Program-made: the position numbers and the translations under genes | The notes under the pieces: generated by a model | Databases searched by the model: none | The model's input: the letters and a program-made list of their open reading frames with translations, nothing else | What the model was told of the DNA's origin: nothing | Origin: Helicobacteraceae bacterium | Lineage (GTDB): Bacteria; Campylobacterota; Campylobacteria; Campylobacterales; Sulfurimonadaceae | Direction of reading: 5' to 3' | Length of the DNA: 64,000 nucleotides | Assembly: GCA_947498025.1 (NCBI GenBank) | Contig: CANMJR010000011.1 | Location: 1 to 64,000, forward strand | Shown here: one piece after another, positions 30,110 to 39,737 of the stretch | Numbering within the stretch: position 1 is the stretch's first letter | How the letters are laid out: each line of letters opens with the position of its first letter

Positions 30110-30312
30110 TAGATGTTATCTAAAGCTTTAAACACATCATCTCTAGCAACATAATCTTTTTCTTCACTCTTTTGAAGCATATTGGCAAACTCCCTATTTT
30201 CTAAATCTTCTTCAACCAATTTATAAAAATACTCTTTTATTTTTTCCGGTGTTTTAAACTGAGAAAACAAAGTCTGTTCTAACTCTTTATTATCTATTTG
30301 AATGGCTAACAT
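30109..30312 (-). CDS. Antitoxin of RelE-type TA pair
   Basis: 67 aa, overlaps toxin start; typical antitoxin size and position. Confidence 0.75.
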   Translation of the reverse strand: MLAIQIDNKELEQTLFSQFKTPEKIKEYFYKLVEEDLENREFANMLQKSEEKDYVARDDVFKALDNI

Positions 30313-30342
30313 AGTGACTCCTTTTGTATGATTTTATCATTT

Positions 30343-31650
30343 TTACACAAACATCTGTTGCAAGAGTGCTTTTTTGAACTGTTTTGTGGAGTTTAGTTGT
30401 TTTTCTACATGTAAGAGTTTTGAGTCTAAGGATAAGAGGAAGTTTGCTATTTTTGTTTGTTCTTTTAGGGTTGGAATGTGGATTTTAATACTAAAAAAAT
30501 CTTCTAATCCAATATTTAGTAATCCGTGATTTCGAGCTCCTTCTTGTGCTACTTTTTCAATTTCTTTATTCTGAATACCTGTCTCAAAATATTGTTCCAT
30601 GAACGATAAATTAATATACTTATCAAAAGAAAAGCAAATATACAATGTTGACACTACACCCTTATCGTATCTTTTTAAAGATTTAATAGCCCCCATTGGA
30701 TAGCCATTAGAATAACTTTTATTGTATGCGAAATCACCTTTTTCCAAAAGATAATATCCTGTAACATCTTTTGCTGAAACTGATTTATTAAAAAACTCTA
30801 ATTGACTTATTAATCCAAGTTGAGCAGAAATTGTAAGTACATTCGTATTACATTCTTTATTTTTTGTAGTTTTTCTTTTTGCAACTTCCCCTAACTTCTT
30901 CTCAACCCACTCAGGGTATTCGCTTTTCTCGTTCCCAATGTCCTCATTGGGAATGCATACTTGGGTATCCACTCCCAAGCTGGAGCTTGGGAGCGAGAGG
31001 AAGGGACGAAATCGTATTTCTTGTGCAAATATTTTTTGCATCACACCTTTTTTATACTGCTCAAGGAGTGCTTTCTTTTTTGTAAGTTGCCCTATTTTTG
31101 TATCCACAGAAGTCAAAAAAGAGGCGATTTTTTCTTGTTCTGGTTTGGAGGGAAAATTTATCTTAAATTTTTCTACAATTTTAACATTTAGATTAGGAAC
31201 TCCCCCTCCTTGGAAAACACCATTACTAGCTTGTTTTTTACCAATAGGAGCATTTAATACAAATGTTAAAAAACTATTACTTAAAAAATTATTTGCTCTT
31301 ATGTGTGTTAAGCTCACATAAACACCGTAATCACCTTCATGCGGAAATATTGTTGCATTTCCATATCCTGCTCCAACCCTACTATAAAGGATATCTCCTT
31401 TTAATAATTTGTTGTTTTTACTGATTTTTTCATAGTGTTCTTTCGTAATATAACTGTATTTATGCAACGACAACTTTCCATCTGAAGTGACATTTTGTGA
31501 AGATAAAAATATAATACCTTCATCAACATATTCAGGAGTTGCAGCGATTCCACATCTTAATACATCTGTCAAATTATCAAGAGTATTGAAGCTCCACTCC
31601 CCACTAAACTCGCAAAACCGCAACTTTGGTACATTCATCTTGGCACTCAT
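30343..31650 (-). CDS. hsdS: Type I restriction-modification specificity subunit HsdS
   Basis: Two TRDs; VPKLRFCEFSGEW, IASFLTSVDTKIGQLTKKKALLEQYKKGVMQKIFAQEIRF, EYPEWVEKKLGEV; start nearer MSAKMNVPKLRF than the ORF-track start. Confidence 0.92.
   Translation of the reverse strand: MSAKMNVPKLRFCEFSGEWSFNTLDNLTDVLRCGIAATPEYVDEGIIFLSSQNVTSDGKLSLHKYSYITKEHYEKISKNNKLLKGDILYSRVGAGYGNATIFPHEGDYGVYVSLTHIRANNFLSNSFLTFVLNAPIGKKQASNGVFQGGGVPNLNVKIVEKFKINFPSKPEQEKIASFLTSVDTKIGQLTKKKALLEQYKKGVMQKIFAQEIRFRPFLSLPSSSLGVDTQVCIPNEDIGNEKSEYPEWVEKKLGEVAKRKTTKNKECNTNVLTISAQLGLISQLEFFNKSVSAKDVTGYYLLEKGDFAYNKSYSNGYPMGAIKSLKRYDKGVVSTLYICFSFDKYINLSFMEQYFETGIQNKEIEKVAQEGARNHGLLNIGLEDFFSIKIHIPTLKEQTKIANFLLSLDSKLLHVEKQLNSTKQFKKALLQQMFV
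30926..31008. repeat. Palindromic element (family A) inserted in frame within hsdS
   Basis: CTCGTTCCCAATGTCCTCATTGGGAATGCATACTTGGGTATCCACTCCCAAGCTGGAGCTTGGGAGCGAG; reverse complement matches intergenic copy 63639-63725. Confidence 0.85.
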
Positions 31651-31651
31651 T

Positions 31652-33214
31652 CTAAAACGGCGTAGAGATGTTAAGCTCTGCACAAAACTTAGCGATGCTT
31701 TCGTCTGTGAGTTTCATCTCCACCTCTAGGGCTTGAAGCTCACTTGAAACTGCATCTAAATCTATCGCATTCTCTTCTTCAAAAGTATCGACATAACGCG
31801 GAATGTTTAGGTTGTAGTCATTCTCTTTTATCTCCTCTAAACTTGCATTGTGAGAGTATTTCTCAAGCTCTGTGCGGTTTTTGTAGGTTTCTATGATTTT
31901 TGTTACATGCTCATCCGTGAGAATATTTTGGTTTTTGGCTTTGTCGAACTCGTTGCTTGCATCTATAAAAAGCACTCTTCCACTATCTTCTCTACACTTT
32001 TTAAAAACCAAAATACAAGTCGGGATGCTCGTTCCATAAAAGATATTTGCAGGCAGACCGATAACAGCGTCAAGATAGTTTTTGTCCTCTATGAGGTACG
32101 CTCGTATGTGCCCCTCAGCCCCTCCACGAAAAAGTACGCCATGCGGAAGTACAACCGCCATCGTGCCGTTGTCGTCCAAATGGTAAATCATGTGTTGCAC
32201 AAAAGCAAAATCCGCTTTGCTTGAAGGTGCAAGCTTGCCGTACTGAGAAAATCTATCATCACTCATGTGAAGCGGATTTGCCGACCAGTTTGCCGAAAAA
32301 GGAGGATTCGCTACGATGGCTTCAAATTTGTCATCCATGTGTTGTGGGTTTTCGAGCGTGTCCTCTTGGCGGATGTTAAACTTGCGGTAGTGAACATCGT
32401 GCATAATCATGTTCATGCGAGCCAAGTTGTAAGTGGTGCGGTTAAGCTCCTGACCGTAAAAGTTGCTTACATCTTCCACCTCTTTGGCAACGCGTAACAA
32501 GAGTGAGCCACTTCCGCATGTCGGGTCGTAAACAGATTTGAGTTTTGATTTTTTATTGGTTACAAGTTTTGCCAATATTTTTGAAACTTGTTGCGGAGTG
32601 TAAAACTCTCCCGCTTTTTTCCCAGCACCTGAGGCAAACTGAGCAATGAGGTACTCATACGCATCGCCCAAAACATCTCTGTCATGATTTTTGAGTTCAA
32701 AGTTGATGTTGTCAAGATGGGAGAGAACTTTTGCGATGAGAGTGTTTTTTTGCTCCTCCGTTTTTCCTAGCTTTGTGCTTGTGAGGTCGAGGTCTTCAAA
32801 AAGATGTTCAAAATCATCTTCGCTCTCATGCCCCATTGTGCTTTGTTCGATGTTTCTTAAAATGCCTGTGAGGTCTTCAAGGATGAAGTTGTTTTTGTCG
32901 GAATTGCCTCTTTTTGCAACCGCCGAGAAAAGCTCTGAGGGTTTTAAAAAATAGCCGAGTGAGTCGATGGCATCTTCTTTGATGTCGTTTAACATCTCTT
33001 TGCCCTCTTCGCTGTTTTCGTCAATTTGAGTGTAGTTTATATTATCACCGTCCAAAAGGTCGTTTGCATAATTTTCGATTTTTTCGGAGAGATATTTGTA
33101 GAAGATAAAGCCCAAAATGTAATCACGAAACTCATCCGCGTCCATCTTTCCTCTGAGCGTGTTTGCTATGTTCCAAAGTTACTGTTCTAACTGTTTTTTC
33201 TGCTCTTCGCCCAT
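31652..33214 (-). pseudogene. hsdM: Type I restriction-modification methyltransferase HsdM with in-frame stop at codon 12
   Basis: MGEEQKKQLEQ*LWNIANTLRGKMDADEFRDYILGF...; NPPF motif (IVANPPFSANW). ORF track begins at 33145 downstream of TAA (33179-33181). Confidence 0.88.
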
Positions 33215-33298
33215 AATTTGCCAAACCCTATTTATAAAAATTGGCAGATTTTAGCGTAAGCATGCTGAGAGGGCTATACCGAAAGCCTATCTATTCGC

Positions 33299-34288
33299 TC
33301 AGAATTGATAGGTAAACTTAAAACCTCCGATTGTGTCTATCTCATTTTTTCCTTCAATATAAGAGGGTTGTGATTGATAAAAGAATGTTAATTTTTGCCC
33401 CTCATAGTACAAGCTGGCTCCCGTATAAAGAGCGGCACTGAACCCACTTTTATTCACCTGATACCCCTCTTTTTTGCTTCTATCTAAGATATAAGAGTAG
33501 CCCAACACTTCGCCATTTATTCCGACATCACAAGACCAGCCGATGCCCTCATGTTTTTTGTACGATTGCAACAGAGAAGCTTCCTCTTTAAGATAGGGGT
33601 AATTGACATTAAAATTTTCTATGTAATTTTCACCAACACGAAAAATTGTTCCGGCAAAAGCATCTGTTATAAAATTACCGACCTGAATACCGAAATGTGT
33701 AAATAAATCTGCATTCAATCCATTCTCATAGTGGTGCTGCCAGCTTTTTTGACCATGACGTAAAAGTACATTTATCGTCAATTCTGTCCCTATTTGTGTG
33801 CCCCAACCTTTAGGTTGTGTATTGCCGATTATTTTATGTGTTGTAGTTTGCAGCCACTCCGCGCCGGACTCTTCTCCAACAACACCCAACTCTATGCGGC
33901 GTTCGTCAAAACTTGTACTGTCCCATTCAAACAGATAAGATGCTAATGCTAAATATCCGGCATATGCCATATCATCATGTTGAGGTACAGATGTTCGTGT
34001 ATCGGTAGGAGTAATTGTTATCTGATACAAACTTATGCCGGCATTATGTTGTCGCGATTCATCCATTGTAACAGGAGGAATCGCATTGGCAATATCAAAC
34101 ATAAGAGCGCTATAACCGTTTGAAATGTTATCTTCTTTGTTCTCAAATGTGTTGTCTAGCCAACTCACACCGACACCGTTTGTAAAATGACGATCTCTTC
34201 CGGCAAAGACATCGTTGTACCACAAAAATGAAAACTGACCGGCATACAAAGTTTGTACAGATAAAAGCAGCAGTAATTTATATTTCAT
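33299..34288 (-). CDS. Lipid A deacylase LpxR family (DUF2219)
   Basis: FSFLWYNDVFAGRDRHFTNGVGVSWL...; GDAFAGTIFRVGEN-like outer-membrane pattern; signal peptide. Confidence 0.8.
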   Translation of the reverse strand: MKYKLLLLLSVQTLYAGQFSFLWYNDVFAGRDRHFTNGVGVSWLDNTFENKEDNISNGYSALMFDIANAIPPVTMDESRQHNAGISLYQITITPTDTRTSVPQHDDMAYAGYLALASYLFEWDSTSFDERRIELGVVGEESGAEWLQTTTHKIIGNTQPKGWGTQIGTELTINVLLRHGQKSWQHHYENGLNADLFTHFGIQVGNFITDAFAGTIFRVGENYIENFNVNYPYLKEEASLLQSYKKHEGIGWSCDVGINGEVLGYSYILDRSKKEGYQVNKSGFSAALYTGASLYYEGQKLTFFYQSQPSYIEGKNEIDTIGGFKFTYQF

Positions 34289-34419
34289 CTACCACTACTT
34301 TTAAATCTTTCACACCCTCTCCTCAAGACTTTCTCTTGTTACAAGCACTACTTCAGCAAAATTTTGACATGTTAAATTATATTACAATAATATCATACAT
34401 ATTTATTTTCTGACTTTTT

Positions 34420-35688
34420 TTATAAAGTTGCTAGTTTATACAAAAATATTCGCTCTTTAAAGGGTGGAATGTCTAGCTCTTGTCTGTATTTTGCAATAGA
34501 GCGGCGAACCATTTTCAGACCAAAACGCTCTTCAATTTTTTCATGCAGATATTTATCGCTAAATGGGTTCTCTTTATCTTCGCTTTGAACCAATCTCTCT
34601 ATAAAATGCTTGATTTCAGAGGTTGAAGTTTCTCCGATGGAGTTTGAGAAAAAATCTTTAAACGCAAAAACTCCATGCTCACACTCTAGGTATTTATCGC
34701 TGATTGCTCTTGAAATTGTGGACTCGTTAAAGCCTAGCTCATCGGCTACATCTTGAAGTCTAAGCGGTTTCAGCTCTCCGCCCATAAAAAATGTATATTG
34801 TTTTTCTATGAGAATTATCCCGATGTTGTAGAGTGTCGCTTTTCGCAAATCTAGAAGTTTAACAAGCTCCCTCGCCTCTTTGAACTTCTGTTTTGCAAAG
34901 TTGTCATATTTGTCAATTTGATGCACCATCAAGTCGGGATAAAATTCATGGTTGATTTTGATAATAAAATCATTGTTTTTAAACTCTATAAACATGTCCG
35001 GCAAAATCTGTCTTTCCTCTTCCATATAGGCTACGGCAGGCGGATTTCTGAGATGTTTGAGTACCTCTTTTGCGTCATGGATTCTAGGATGGCTCATAAA
35101 CTTTTCGATTTTTTCAAACTGTATAATTAATGCACTCATCAAAATACTCAGCTCATCGTCAAGCGTATAATCATTCAACTGAAACAAAAATGATTCCTTA
35201 TAATCCACCGCACCCACGCCCGAAGGCTCAAGGTATGCAAACCGTTGGCGAATCTGCTCGACTTTATGAGCGTTTGTGCCGGTCTGCTCGGCAATCTCTT
35301 TTATATCTCCGTCAAAATAACCCTCTTCGTTAATATACATGATAATCTGACGGGCAATTTTTTGCGAGATTGGTGTCGGAAAAAGAGGTGCAGAGATTTG
35401 AAAATCAAGCTTTTCATAGAGCGACTCTTTCGATACGCTCATCCACTCTATATCGTCGGTTGAAGAGTTTGAAACTTGATTTTGCGACTCTAAATAAGCA
35501 AAATGTGATTTCTCAGATGAACCTTCAGAAATTTCAAAACCGGATTTTACCTCTAAACATGGGTTCTCGTTTGTAATCACCTGAATATGTTTTTCCAAAT
35601 CACTCAGCGAACACTGTAAAAGCGGCAACCAAGTCTGCATGGAGAGCCTAGGGAGCTGTTTTTGTTTGAAGTTAAAATTTTGTTTCAT
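34420..35688 (-). CDS. rpoN: RNA polymerase sigma-54 factor
   Basis: LQCSLSDLEKHIQVITNENPCLEV; DVADELGFNESTISRAISDKYLECEHGVFAFKDFFS; RpoN box MVRRSIAKYRQELDIPP. Confidence 0.95.
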   Translation of the reverse strand: MKQNFNFKQKQLPRLSMQTWLPLLQCSLSDLEKHIQVITNENPCLEVKSGFEISEGSSEKSHFAYLESQNQVSNSSTDDIEWMSVSKESLYEKLDFQISAPLFPTPISQKIARQIIMYINEEGYFDGDIKEIAEQTGTNAHKVEQIRQRFAYLEPSGVGAVDYKESFLFQLNDYTLDDELSILMSALIIQFEKIEKFMSHPRIHDAKEVLKHLRNPPAVAYMEEERQILPDMFIEFKNNDFIIKINHEFYPDLMVHQIDKYDNFAKQKFKEARELVKLLDLRKATLYNIGIILIEKQYTFFMGGELKPLRLQDVADELGFNESTISRAISDKYLECEHGVFAFKDFFSNSIGETSTSEIKHFIERLVQSEDKENPFSDKYLHEKIEERFGLKMVRRSIAKYRQELDIPPFKERIFLYKLATL

Positions 35689-35721
35689 GGCATCAACTTT
35701 TTTTACAGTAATTATAAACTC

Positions 35722-35766
35722 ATTGTTTAATAAATATACTATATTATTGTATATTTATTAAACAAT
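35722..35766. repeat. Perfect 17-bp inverted repeat upstream of rpoN
   Basis: ATTGTTTAATAAATATA-N11-TATATTTATTAAACAAT. Confidence 0.85.
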
Positions 35767-35851
35767 AGCTAGTATTTTTGATTTGAGGTATATTGATTTA
35801 TTGAAATGTGGCATTGTTTCGGCATGCAGAAATTCCACATGCCCAAGATTT

Positions 35852-36172
35852 TTAGTATTTAAGACGGATAACACCGTTTGGTTTTACAATTTTCATTTGG
35901 CATGAAAGACGCGCTTTTGGGCTTGTTTCATTTAACATTTTCATAACAGTTACTTCTTTGTCTGTTACATCGCTCAAAAACTCCATTCCCGATTCGATAC
36001 TTACCACACATGTACCGCATTCACCGTCGCGGCAACCAAAAGGTAACGCACTTCCGGAAGCTTCAACGATTTCTTGAATTGTTTTTCCCGGTATTACATT
36101 TATTGCTAAAAAGTCATTTATAATCTCTACGCGTGTTGTCATTGTTTTTTCCTTTGTTTTATTTTTAGTCAT
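35852..36172 (-). CDS. [2Fe-2S] ferredoxin (nif-associated)
   Basis: LPFGCRDGECGTCVVSIESG...LSCQMKI. Confidence 0.93.
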   Translation of the reverse strand: MTKNKTKEKTMTTRVEIINDFLAINVIPGKTIQEIVEASGSALPFGCRDGECGTCVVSIESGMEFLSDVTDKEVTVMKMLNETSPKARLSCQMKIVKPNGVIRLKY

Positions 36173-36232
36173 ACAGCTGACTAAACATTACGAAAACGTC
36201 TGTTTGACGCCTGTTCCTTTCTTTGGCAAAAC

Positions 36233-36248
36233 TGCAAAAGATAACCCC
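36233..36248 (-). promoter_or_regulatory. Candidate sigma-54 promoter upstream of ferredoxin
   Basis: GGGGTTATCTTTTGCA, GG-N10-GC; 61 bp before start. Confidence 0.45.
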
Positions 36249-36287
36249 TACACATTTGAATCATTGCTCATAATCACAAAAATTTGG

Positions 36288-36690
36288 TTATTCTCCTTCT
36301 TTTTGGGATTGCACTTGTTGATTTTTTAGAGCTGCTTTTACTGCATTATGTTCACGAATCCATTGCAACTCTTCTTCTACTTCATCATATCCGTCAATAT
36401 CATCAATCGCTTCAAGCTCCGCTTCGCGGCACCCGTAAGTATCACCTTCTTCTATAAAATGAACCTCATAGATGCGAATCACTTGAAGCCAATCGCCAAT
36501 AAATTTCACATATCCCTCAGCCCCAATTGGAACTAAAATCGCATTTGGCTCAAAAAACGGATTTGAGCCGTCATTTTTGATAGGTTTTGTTATACGGACT
36601 CTCTGCCCCAAATGAAAAACCGGAAGAATTTCGTCTTTAGTGGAAGCTGAGACTTGGTTGGCTTGTGCATGCGTGAACTCCACTAGAAAC
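36288..36690 (-). CDS. nifZ: NifZ family protein (start uncertain)
   Basis: FHLGQRVRITKPIKNDGSNPFFEPNAILVPIGAEGYVKFIGDWLQVIRIYEVHFIEEGDTYGCREAELE; ORF-track N-terminus overlaps nifW and is probably not translated. Confidence 0.85.
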
Positions 36691-37014
36691 CTCCTCAACG
36701 GAATTGCAACTCGTAGCTGTAGAACAACTGCCACATGCAGATGGCTTATCAAACATAGACCATATATCTGCGGCAGATGGAGCGTAGCCGTTTTCAAAAT
36801 TTTTATAGACACTGATAAGTGCGAATTTGTAAAAATTGAGTTTTATCTCATCACTTACGAAATCCTGTTCTTTTGCTTTAAGAAGCATTTCGCCATATTT
36901 TTTCATGATATGAAAGCGCTTGACATAAACTAATTTCTCATCATACGCCACATCAAAAAAATCAAAAAACTCTTCCGTATCTGTGAGTGTTTCAAACTCT
37001 TGAAGCCTAGTCAT
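36637..37014 (-). CDS. nifW: NifW family nitrogenase-stabilising protein
   Basis: LQEFETLTDTEEFFDFFDVAYDEKLVYVKRFHIMKKYGEML. Confidence 0.85.
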   Translation of the reverse strand: MTRLQEFETLTDTEEFFDFFDVAYDEKLVYVKRFHIMKKYGEMLLKAKEQDFVSDEIKLNFYKFALISVYKNFENGYAPSAADIWSMFDKPSACGSCSTATSCNSVEEVSSGVHACTSQPSLSFH

Positions 37015-37534
37015 CTTCTATCCCCATCTCTTTTTTGAGTTGCTCTGCCCAAGAAATCACTCTATTTTCAGTGAAATCTCCCTGATTTATATCGTCTATT
37101 GCGAGTCCGCAAAACTTACCCTCTTTTTCCGCTAAAGAGAACTTATAGTTGTAATTCTCAGTCGGCCAATAGCCAAAACCTGTTTTTGCACCGCACTTTT
37201 TAAACACATCTTCCATTTTTGCCAAGGCACTTACAAAATGCTCTCCATGGGTTTTCTGATCTCCGGCTCCAAAAAATGCAACTTTTTTGCCGCTCAAATC
37301 CGGTTCATCATTTTGCATCTCATACAAAACATCCACCCAGTCTCTCTGCGGGTCGCCCTGTCCCCAAGTAGAACTTCCGATAAGCAAAATATCAAAATCA
37401 TCAAACTGCTCTAAACCGTCATAATCCTCTTCCATATTAATTAATTCTGAACCCTCAAACAACTCTTGTAACTTCTCTGCCGCTCCTAGCGTAACTCCGC
37501 CGCTGCTTCCTACAAAAATTCCTACATTTGCCAT
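37007..37534 (-). CDS. Flavodoxin (nif cluster, NifF-like)
   Basis: VGIFVGSSGGVTLGAAEKLQELF...LLIGSSTWGQGDPQRDW. Confidence 0.92.
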   Translation of the reverse strand: MANVGIFVGSSGGVTLGAAEKLQELFEGSELINMEEDYDGLEQFDDFDILLIGSSTWGQGDPQRDWVDVLYEMQNDEPDLSGKKVAFFGAGDQKTHGEHFVSALAKMEDVFKKCGAKTGFGYWPTENYNYKFSLAEKEGKFCGLAIDDINQGDFTENRVISWAEQLKKEMGIEDD

Positions 37535-37543
37535 TCTTTTCTC

Positions 37544-37999
37544 CTAATTATTTTCTTTTATACAAGGTTGGTACTGCGCATATACCTCATGTGATTTATC
37601 GAGGTAATTTTGCCCCTCTTCATAGAGTTTCTCTAAGGTGCGAAACCCGAAACGGTGTGCATCTTTGAAGTATTTATCCACCAAAATAATGCGACCTGCA
37701 AAGACGATGCAGCGCCCAAAACCCTCATGGCTCATCTCCATAACAACATTACACATGACACCCGTTTTTCTTTCAAACTGTAACGCGATGGCTTTAAACA
37801 TCATCTTGATTTCACCGATGAGCATCTCATCTATGTCGGCGATAATAGGGATACTTCTCAAATCCTCTTTGGTTTTTACGAACTTTTTAATCAGTAACTC
37901 TTCATCACTCATCTTTGACCAGTTGCCAAATTGATCGGCTGCTCTGAGTTGACGAATCAGCTCCTCAGTAAATGCATTTGCTTCAAGTTTTTCACTCAT
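37544..37999 (-). CDS. NifX-associated nitrogen fixation protein (DUF269)
   Basis: FTEELIRQLRAADQFGNWSKMSDEELLIKKFV; located after nifX. Confidence 0.88.
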   Translation of the reverse strand: MSEKLEANAFTEELIRQLRAADQFGNWSKMSDEELLIKKFVKTKEDLRSIPIIADIDEMLIGEIKMMFKAIALQFERKTGVMCNVVMEMSHEGFGRCIVFAGRIILVDKYFKDAHRFGFRTLEKLYEEGQNYLDKSHEVYAQYQPCIKENN

Positions 38000-38008
38000 A
38001 ATTCTTCC

Positions 38009-38416
38009 CTATGCCCAGCGTGCTAAACGCACATCTTCGGTTGTTTCTATATTCATTATTTTTTTTACCCAAGGCGGAGGATTGCCGTTTATCATGGTTA
38101 CAAGGTCTTGTAAAACATCTTCAATTTTGCTGTCTTCTTGCACTTTCATCGGGTTGATACCGCCACGAATGACCTTTGCAGCTGCAGTTCCGCCGATAGA
38201 TTCGCAATACATAATACCTACACCTTTGAGTGCTTTTACTTTGAAGTCTGATTTATCATCACCCTCTAAATTTTCCGTATCTGTTTTTATAATAGAATCC
38301 AAATCAAAACCATCTTTTGAAACTCTATACACCGCGAACTCTTTCGCTCCGCCAAAGTGTGCATTAACGGTTTTCATATCTTTTGTTGCAAAGGCTACTT
38401 TAATTGTGTTTTCCAT
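38009..38416 (-). CDS. nifX: FeMo-cofactor biosynthesis protein NifX
   Basis: KVAFATKDMKTVNAHFGGAKEFAVYRVSKDG. Confidence 0.9.
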   Translation of the reverse strand: MENTIKVAFATKDMKTVNAHFGGAKEFAVYRVSKDGFDLDSIIKTDTENLEGDDKSDFKVKALKGVGIMYCESIGGTAAAKVIRGGINPMKVQEDSKIEDVLQDLVTMINGNPPPWVKKIMNIETTEDVRLARWA

Positions 38417-39737
38417 GATGTTTTACCTCTCTCAATTTATTTGCCACTTCAAAAAGAAAGTAGGTACTTCCCTCATAAAGCTGGTCGTTTTTAAGCTGAT
38501 TTCCTAACTCTTCGTAGTTTGGAAATCCTCTAAGAATCAATCCTGTATGTCTCTCTTGTATGTGCAATAATCGTTCTGCATGGTAGTTGCTGATGACCAA
38601 ATCTGCATTTTCAAAGTAAGGAACTGCATCTTCGAGGTCACCGACAAAGACATTTTTTGCACTAATCTTCTCCAAAACACTACTGTAAACTGTCGAAATT
38701 ACCGCATCAACAGTGCCTCCGACGCTACAAAGCAATTCGCACATGCCAACACACATGTCAGGCTCACCAGTAATGACAAAATGCGATGAACCGATAAGAA
38801 AATGGGTGTCAAGCATAGCATCTTGAAGCCTTCCTCTGAATCTTTTTATGGATGCTTTTGGCTCTATTTGTCGGATTTTCATCAATGTTGCGACAAAATT
38901 GTCGCTCATTTGCTGACCCATGAGGTGGTCAAAATGGTGGTGTGAAATATTTGGATTTTTCTCCAAAAGTGCTTTTGCTGCGATTTGCATAGATAACCCG
39001 ATGCTCACAACAGTTGCACAAGTTCCTAGCTCTTTTATTTCTTCAATTCCTATCGCACCCGTTCCAAGTTTGCCTTGGTTCTGGCTCAAGTAACCATCCA
39101 AAGAGGTCGATAAATCGGGCAAAGCGTAAGTCTCAAATCCAAAATTCTCGCAAAACTCCTTAATTTTTTCTACTTCTATGGGTTGCATGCTGACATGCGG
39201 AAGTAAAAGAAGTTTGTTTGCTTGTATCGAGGTTGTCGCTTTTGTATGCTGTTTGATGAGTGCTTTTGCCGTGAGTGCCCAACCGCTCTCCATTCCGCCC
39301 TCATAATCAGGCGTGTTGACATAACAGTAGGGAATTTCTATATGCGTTGCCACATTGCGGACATCGTCGCCTTTTGTCTCTGTTAGTCCCGTTGTGCAAA
39401 GCCCTATGAGTTCCGGTTTGAGCGTAGTGTTTTTCTTTGTAATGTTCTCAATCGCCATTAAAATTGAGTAATCTCCGCCGTCCAAAATCGCGGTAATATC
39501 GCCGACAGAAGTGTTATAAAGAGGAATCGGCTCGTTGTAGTGACGGGTAAAAAAAACTTTTGCATACGAAGCACACCCTTGTGAGCCATGCATAAGCGGC
39601 ATGCAGTTTTTAATTCCCATAAAAGCCAAAGCCGCACCCATCGGCTGAGAGAGTTTTATGGGGTTGACTTGAAGCGGTTTATGCTCGTGTTTGCTTAGCT
39701 CTATTTTTGGTATATTTTCCATTATTGTGCCTCCCAC
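38400..39737 (-). CDS. nifN: FeMo-cofactor scaffold NifN
   Basis: NPIKLSQPMGAALAFMGIKNCMPLMHGSQGCASYAKVFFTRHYNEPIPL. Confidence 0.94.
   Translation of the reverse strand: MGGTIMENIPKIELSKHEHKPLQVNPIKLSQPMGAALAFMGIKNCMPLMHGSQGCASYAKVFFTRHYNEPIPLYNTSVGDITAILDGGDYSILMAIENITKKNTTLKPELIGLCTTGLTETKGDDVRNVATHIEIPYCYVNTPDYEGGMESGWALTAKALIKQHTKATTSIQANKLLLLPHVSMQPIEVEKIKEFCENFGFETYALPDLSTSLDGYLSQNQGKLGTGAIGIEEIKELGTCATVVSIGLSMQIAAKALLEKNPNISHHHFDHLMGQQMSDNFVATLMKIRQIEPKASIKRFRGRLQDAMLDTHFLIGSSHFVITGEPDMCVGMCELLCSVGGTVDAVISTVYSSVLEKISAKNVFVGDLEDAVPYFENADLVISNYHAERLLHIQERHTGLILRGFPNYEELGNQLKNDQLYEGSTYFLFEVANKLREVKHHGKHN

Noticed and set aside
30879-31321. Plus-strand ORFs opposite hsdS in the palindromic region
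   Set aside because: Created by the palindromic element and antisense of hsdS; no support.
36690-36812. ORF-track N-terminus of the nifZ ORF
   Set aside because: It is the alternate frame of conserved nifW; NifZ similarity begins near FHLGQRV.
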